DNA of 11,222 bases. It comes from an uncultured Clostridia bacterium (GTDB taxonomy: Bacteria; Bacillota; Clostridia; Christensenellales; Borkfalkiaceae). A model generated the notes under the pieces. That model did no database searches. It was given only the letters and a program-made list of their open reading frames with translations, and was not told the DNA's origin. Positions 7,241 through 11,222 of this stretch are shown piece after piece. Made by a program: the position numbers and the translations under genes. Where the stretch lies: NCBI GenBank assembly GCA_947174175.1, contig CAMWHW010000010.1:1-11222 (forward strand), read 5' to 3'. Position 1 is the stretch's first letter. Each line of letters opens with the position of its first letter.

Positions 7241-8632
7241 ATGAAGAAGATTAAACGTATTTTATCAATACTCGCCACCTCGCTGCTGGCTGCGGCGTTC
7301 GCGGGCTGCGGCACATATACGCCGCCCGACAACCCCGACGACCCCAATAAGCCGGATACGCCCATAATCACCCCCGGTCCCGTCAACCCCGCGGAGGACG
7401 TTTTCAAGGTTTCGCTGGTGTGGAACGGCAACCCGTTCACGCAGGCAAACTATCCTGGCTTAACGGGCATACAGGCGCAGTGGACGGACGTGGAAACCAA
7501 GGAAGTTTTCCGCGCGGCGTTCGATAAGGACGGCGTTGCAAAGCTGCCCGACCTGGACGGCGATTTCCGGGTAACGCTGGTCAGTCTGCCCGACGGATAC
7601 ACCTACGAACCCAATATATACGAGGCGAACAACGACTTCAAGGAAGTCACCATCGCGCTCTACAAGATAACTCCGGTTATCCGCCGCGGTCCCTACGCGG
7701 GCGAGCCTTTCGTAGGCGAATTCTATTACGACCTTAACAGCATAGGCGCGTACAGGGTGACGCTGGAAAAGGACCAGAAGGTATTTTTCAGGTTTAACCC
7801 CTCGGTAAACGGCAAGTATACCGTGACTTCGATGGTGGACGTAACCGCCAACGAAATCAACCCCTTGCTCGATTTGCATTTCGGCAGTACGCAGTATATC
7901 TCTCCTACGCCCTCAAAGAAGCAGGACGGCGGCGGTTCGGAAAATTCGTATACCAAGAATTTCAAGATGGAATACACCATTTCGCCCGAAGAGGTGGGAA
8001 ACGTGATGATATTCAGACTGTATTCCACAAGCCGCAACGACAGCGAGGAATCGTACCCTCTGACCGTGGACTTTATTCTGGACAGAAACGGCGATTTCGC
8101 AAACCGCTACGACGCGGCGCAGGAGATTAAGCCGACGGAAGATTTCGGCAAGGTTACGGGCGAAATTCTTAACCCCGCGGGCACGTTCACTTACTGTGCA
8201 AATCGTCCCGGCGTTGAAAACAAACGGCTTGACCAAAGGTCGGTAAAGCTATACGACGACGGTTACTATTACTATTACGACAGTTTGACCGACACCCGTT
8301 TGGAAAGAGTTTACGCGCAGTTGAGAAGGCGCACCGAGGTTTCGGACGAATCGTTTTACAGCGGTCCTCACGTGCGGCTTTACTATCTGGTTGGCGCGGA
8401 CGGAGCCGCCAAGAATTACGAGGAGTTCATACGCGGCGCAAACGGATACGGCGCGCACTGCAACGGCGACGGCGTATATCCCGTCACCGAGGAGTTGAAG
8501 GTGTTCCTGCAAACCTATGCGGTATCGGAGCGCTACTTCAACGACGGCAACGGCTGGGCGGAAACCTATGCGAACTACAATTCGGACGAGGACAGCCAGT
8601 GGATGTTTGCGTGCGGATATTACGCAACGTAA
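7241..8632 (+). CDS. Predicted lipoprotein with Cna-B-like and beta-sandwich regions, family unrecognised
   Basis: A 463-residue predicted lipoprotein. The signal peptide has a basic start (MKKIKR), a hydrophobic core, and a lipobox ending FAGC with Cys23 as the lipidated residue. A Pro/Asp-rich linker (about 26-50) would hold the domains away from the membrane. Residues about 55-145 have a Cna-B/transthyretin-like pattern (DGVAKLPDLDGDFRVTLVSL, then PDGYTYEP), typical of small surface beta-sandwiches. Residues about 155-285 form a second beta-rich unit (FFRFNPSVNGKYTVTSMVD) that loosely resembles a pre-peptidase C-terminal domain; this is a tentative reading. The C-terminal third is Tyr-rich, with GYYYYYD at 341-347, and has Cys319, Cys407 and Cys458, which could form a disulfide outside the cell. 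I recognise no enzyme motif. It sits about 11 nt after the double-VWA gene and is likely translated from the same mRNA. The in-frame ATG at 7226 is the alternative start. Its extracytoplasmic position would put it on the same side as the VWA domains. Confidence 0.82.
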   Translation: MKKIKRILSILATSLLAAAFAGCGTYTPPDNPDDPNKPDTPIITPGPVNPAEDVFKVSLVWNGNPFTQANYPGLTGIQAQWTDVETKEVFRAAFDKDGVAKLPDLDGDFRVTLVSLPDGYTYEPNIYEANNDFKEVTIALYKITPVIRRGPYAGEPFVGEFYYDLNSIGAYRVTLEKDQKVFFRFNPSVNGKYTVTSMVDVTANEINPLLDLHFGSTQYISPTPSKKQDGGGSENSYTKNFKMEYTISPEEVGNVMIFRLYSTSRNDSEESYPLTVDFILDRNGDFANRYDAAQEIKPTEDFGKVTGEILNPAGTFTYCANRPGVENKRLDQRSVKLYDDGYYYYYDSLTDTRLERVYAQLRRRTEVSDESFYSGPHVRLYYLVGADGAAKNYEEFIRGANGYGAHCNGDGVYPVTEELKVFLQTYAVSERYFNDGNGWAETYANYNSDEDSQWMFACGYYAT

Positions 8633-8636
8633 AGGA
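8632..8636 (+). promoter_or_regulatory. Ribosome binding site deciding the start of the second lipoprotein gene
   Basis: AAGGA begins within the upstream stop codon and lies 8 nt before the ATG at 8645. This spacing supports the ATG (MKNKKIL) over the in-frame TTG at 8639, which would leave only 2 nt. The overlap of this site with the upstream stop also favours coupled translation of the two lipoproteins. Confidence 0.65.
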
Positions 8637-8644
8637 AATTGATT

Positions 8645-11188
8645 ATGAAAAACAAAAAAATTCTGACTATGATATGTTCGGTCGCTACGGCGGCTACGCT
8701 GGGAATTACGGTGCTTGCGGGCTGTAATCAGGAAAAGCACGCGTATACCTGGACGGTGGATACGGAGGAAACGTGTTCCTCGGTCGGTCACCGCACGGGC
8801 GTATGCGGCATATGCGGCGACGTAAAAGAGGAAGAGATAAAGATAAACCCTTCCAGACACGGCTACGGCGACTGGCAGATTACCATGCCCACCGAGCAGG
8901 CGGAAGGCAAGGCGGTTAAAATCTGCGCTCACAATTCGGCGCATACCGCCGAGGTAACACTTCCCAAACTTACCGCAGAAGGAACGGGCTACGTTTCGCA
9001 CGATATAACCAAGGCGCCCACGGCGATTGAAGAGGGCGTGCGCACCTACGTGCTGGAAACCGAAAACGGACCGGTAGAGGTCAACGTTACGCTTCCCAAA
9101 AAGCCCGTCACCACGGTGGAGGACGCCGTGCTGGTTGGTACTCATTCGGGGCACCTCGTGCGCTCGGCGAGCGGCACTTATACCGACTCCGGCACGGAGA
9201 CCGCCAAGTCCAATAAATTCAGTTATGAATTCGGCGATAACTACACGCACGTCACCGACGAGGGACAGAAGGAACAGTACTGGTTCTCGACGGACGACAG
9301 GGGCGAGCCCTTCGGCGTGTTCGTGAGAGTCAACCGCGTACTCGTGGGCGACGACCCCGACGGCGATACGGATGTGGAGCTTCCCGACGGATATAATCCC
9401 GACTACGAAGGTAAATTCGAGGACGTGCTTTCGGACCCTAGGGCGGTGGAAAACGTAACGGCATCCCACCTTCTGGGCTTCGGTTATTCGACGGGTACCA
9501 ACGATATACGCGGCTACGGCGCGGAAGACTTGCTTTCCAAGTATTACGCCGCCGCGCAGGCCGCGCGCGGAAGCAATACCGCCGTGCATTACGAGGAGCA
9601 TTTCTTAAAGGCGCAGAACGGCGAAATCACCGCCGATTTCTCATACGGCTTCTATGAAAACCCCAATTTCGCGCGCTATAAAATCGAATTTACTCTATAC
9701 GCCTCGGGCGCAATAAAAACGCTGAGAATGGATACTAAGGTAATCCGTGCTTACATGATTGCGGAAGATTTAAGCGGCAACAAGCTTTTCTACGATGACG
9801 GCGATATAATTTACGCCGAGGAATATCCCAGAGACCCCAAGACGAGTGAAGACCTTTACGAAATGAAGGACGGCAAGCCCGTGGTAAGCGGTGTAAAGGA
9901 AGACGTTAACGGCAACGAGCTGCACGACGCAAACGGCAACACCATTACCAGATACAAGCCCCAGGGACGCAACGACAGAAGATATTATTCGGACGACCAC
10001 AGCGAAGTCAACAACAAGACGCTTATTTATAACGAGCAGGTGTTGAAGACCCCCTCCGACGTCGTTCCCGAAAACCCTTACAAGAGCGACGTGCTGTATA
10101 TCAGCTCGCTTGACGTAAAGTATAACGGCAGCGTGATAGGCGAAAGCGGCGTGGAGCTTCCCACCAACCAGGCGGTGTACCTTGAAATAGACAACGTTCT
10201 GCCCACGACGGCGACGCTCGATTACGACCCGCTGAGAATATACGTGAGAACGGCAACGCGCGATATCGAGCTTACCAACAATTACTCCGACAATCCCTAT
10301 TCCATGGTAGGTTCCTTCCTTTCGGAAGCGACCGTAAACGGAAAGAAGACTAAAAACGTTATAATTCTCAATTCGCGTTACGCTACCAAAAACGAGAACG
10401 ACTTCGTGACGCTGGTATTGAAGACGTACGGCGGCAGATGCGAAAAGCTTGTAAAGCTGACGTTCGAAAAGGGCGCGCCCTCCTCCATAAAGGCGCAGGC
10501 GTATACCTATTCGGACGTAAGCGGCAAGCCCGTGTACAGATGGGCGGACTATACGAGCGACAACCACGCTAAAATTTACGTCGGACAGCCGCTCCTTATA
10601 AAAGCGGTGGCTGCGGATGACGAAGCGGGTTTTGCGGATACGAGCTTTACGGCTTCTCTGTTCCTGGACAACAGCGTAACCTTTGAAAACGGTTTCGATT
10701 TCAACGGCGAGAAGGTGACCAGGGCGGTTGCAAGCAAAGCGGGCAGCTATCAGATTCTTCTGCAATATAACAAACCCGGTTCGGGAACGGGCGAAGGCGT
10801 AAGCTTTGCCTACCTGTATCTGGACGTAGAGGAGGCGCCCGACCTTTCGGAGGTATTCAGCGGCGAATACGTTGCGAAGGCAAGCCTTAAAATAGGCGGC
10901 GCGGTAATTGACGGCACCGAAATGACCGTGACTTTCACGAACTCGGGCGACTGGCACCAGGGCGAGATTGCAATTACTTCGGCAGCAGGCAACTGCGTTT
11001 ACGATTATACGGTAAGCGCGGACAACAAGATTACGCTCGTTTATAAGAGCGGTGTTACGGCAACCGATAACGATACGTTCGACTTCTCGTTCGCCTTAAA
11101 CGAGGCGTACAAGATAGAAGTCACGCACCACTCCGGTATCCGTACGGACGTGGAAACGGTAGTGCTTTCCCGTCCCCTGACCGACTGA
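8645..11188 (+). CDS. Large predicted lipoprotein with Cys/His motif and beta-rich domains, family unrecognised
   Basis: An 847-residue predicted lipoprotein. The signal peptide (MKNKKIL, hydrophobic core) ends in a textbook lipobox LAGC with Cys27. Immediately after comes a motif of the H.Y.W...C...G...C..CG type: His32, Trp36, Cys44, Cys54 and Cys57. A degenerate second unit follows (HGYGDW at 72-77, Cys94, His96, His100). Such units occur in clostridial surface proteins and could bind metal or form a disulfide-stabilised knuckle. Residues about 155-370 form a region with repeated beta-strand patterns (YWFSTDDRGEPFGVFVRVN; YKIEFTLYASGAIKTLRMDT). Residues about 480-610 and 615-730 look like Ig-type beta-sandwiches, and 738-843 is a further beta-rich C-terminal unit. 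No membrane anchor, cell-wall sorting signal or catalytic motif is seen, so lipidation is the only visible attachment. It lies 12 nt after the first lipoprotein gene and is the last gene before a probable terminator. The function is unknown. Confidence 0.85.
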   Translation: MKNKKILTMICSVATAATLGITVLAGCNQEKHAYTWTVDTEETCSSVGHRTGVCGICGDVKEEEIKINPSRHGYGDWQITMPTEQAEGKAVKICAHNSAHTAEVTLPKLTAEGTGYVSHDITKAPTAIEEGVRTYVLETENGPVEVNVTLPKKPVTTVEDAVLVGTHSGHLVRSASGTYTDSGTETAKSNKFSYEFGDNYTHVTDEGQKEQYWFSTDDRGEPFGVFVRVNRVLVGDDPDGDTDVELPDGYNPDYEGKFEDVLSDPRAVENVTASHLLGFGYSTGTNDIRGYGAEDLLSKYYAAAQAARGSNTAVHYEEHFLKAQNGEITADFSYGFYENPNFARYKIEFTLYASGAIKTLRMDTKVIRAYMIAEDLSGNKLFYDDGDIIYAEEYPRDPKTSEDLYEMKDGKPVVSGVKEDVNGNELHDANGNTITRYKPQGRNDRRYYSDDHSEVNNKTLIYNEQVLKTPSDVVPENPYKSDVLYISSLDVKYNGSVIGESGVELPTNQAVYLEIDNVLPTTATLDYDPLRIYVRTATRDIELTNNYSDNPYSMVGSFLSEATVNGKKTKNVIILNSRYATKNENDFVTLVLKTYGGRCEKLVKLTFEKGAPSSIKAQAYTYSDVSGKPVYRWADYTSDNHAKIYVGQPLLIKAVAADDEAGFADTSFTASLFLDNSVTFENGFDFNGEKVTRAVASKAGSYQILLQYNKPGSGTGEGVSFAYLYLDVEEAPDLSEVFSGEYVAKASLKIGGAVIDGTEMTVTFTNSGDWHQGEIAITSAAGNCVYDYTVSADNKITLVYKSGVTATDNDTFDFSFALNEAYKIEVTHHSGIRTDVETVVLSRPLTD

Positions 11189-11202
11189 ACTTAAAAACTG
11201 AT

Positions 11203-11222
11203 AAAAAGGGGCGCGCCCCAAC
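11203..11222 (+). terminator. Probable transcription terminator, cut by the window edge
   Basis: Fifteen bases after the last stop codon there is an A-tract (11203-11207) followed by the perfect 12-bp palindrome GGGGCGCGCCCC (11208-11219). The T-tract and any second arm would lie beyond the right edge. An A-tract followed by a GC block suggests the left half of a bidirectional Rho-independent terminator, in which the block would pair with a downstream copy. Its position right after the last gene fits the end of the operon. Only half is visible, so the call is tentative. Confidence 0.45.

Noticed and set aside
8639..8644. TTG at 8639 as the start of the second lipoprotein
   Set aside because: It is only 2 nt from the AAGGA site, whereas the ATG at 8645 is 8 nt away and starts the signal peptide cleanly.
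8249..9601. 450-codon open frame on the - strand
   Set aside because: It lies opposite two well-supported lipoprotein genes, its translation is Arg/Val/His-rich without domains or a signal, and long antisense frames are expected from the strong codon bias here.
9770..10957. 395-codon open frame on the - strand
   Set aside because: Same reasons: it is a mirror of the second lipoprotein gene's codon bias, has no recognisable motif, and would disrupt a continuous + strand operon.

Overview
The window carries six genes, all on the + strand and packed closely enough to be one transcription unit. Junctions run from 31-nt and 24-nt gaps to 4-nt and 23-nt overlaps, then gaps of about 11 and 12 nt. 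The style fits an uncultured, moderately GC-rich member of the Clostridia/Firmicutes: lipoprotein signal peptides with lipoboxes, purine-rich Shine-Dalgarno sites, a MoxR-DUF58-VWA gene order, and a CxxC/His-Trp motif of a kind met in clostridial surface proteins. That placement is inference from style, since no marker gene is present.

Layout. Positions 2-625 are the 3' end of an unrecognised protein whose start lies off the left edge. Positions 657-1739 encode a MoxR-family AAA+ ATPase with every nucleotide-handling motif intact. Positions 1764-2648 encode a soluble DUF58 protein with a DxSxS metal site. Positions 2645-4498 encode a BatA-like membrane protein with one VWA domain. Positions 4476-7229 encode a 917-residue membrane protein with two VWA domains, the second apparently inserted into a non-catalytic glutamine-amidotransferase-like fold. 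Two predicted lipoproteins of unrecognised family follow, at 7241-8632 and 8645-11188. The window ends with a GC-rich perfect palindrome after an A-tract, probably the start of the operon terminator. No intergenic stretch exceeds 31 nt between genes, and there are no tRNA or rRNA genes, mobile elements or CRISPR arrays.

How the genes may work together. MoxR ATPases are chaperone-like AAA+ proteins usually encoded with VWA-domain proteins. Here the ATPase and DUF58 protein look cytoplasmic, whereas the large VWA domains of the two membrane proteins are predicted to lie outside the membrane, as are the lipoproteins. The four VWA/VWA-like domains have recognisable metal-site (MIDAS) residues. 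A reasonable hypothesis is an envelope assembly or surveillance machine that acts on, or uses, the two lipoproteins. The ATPase-DUF58-VWA core is a known type of locus. The least explained parts are the two lipoproteins and the truncated first gene.
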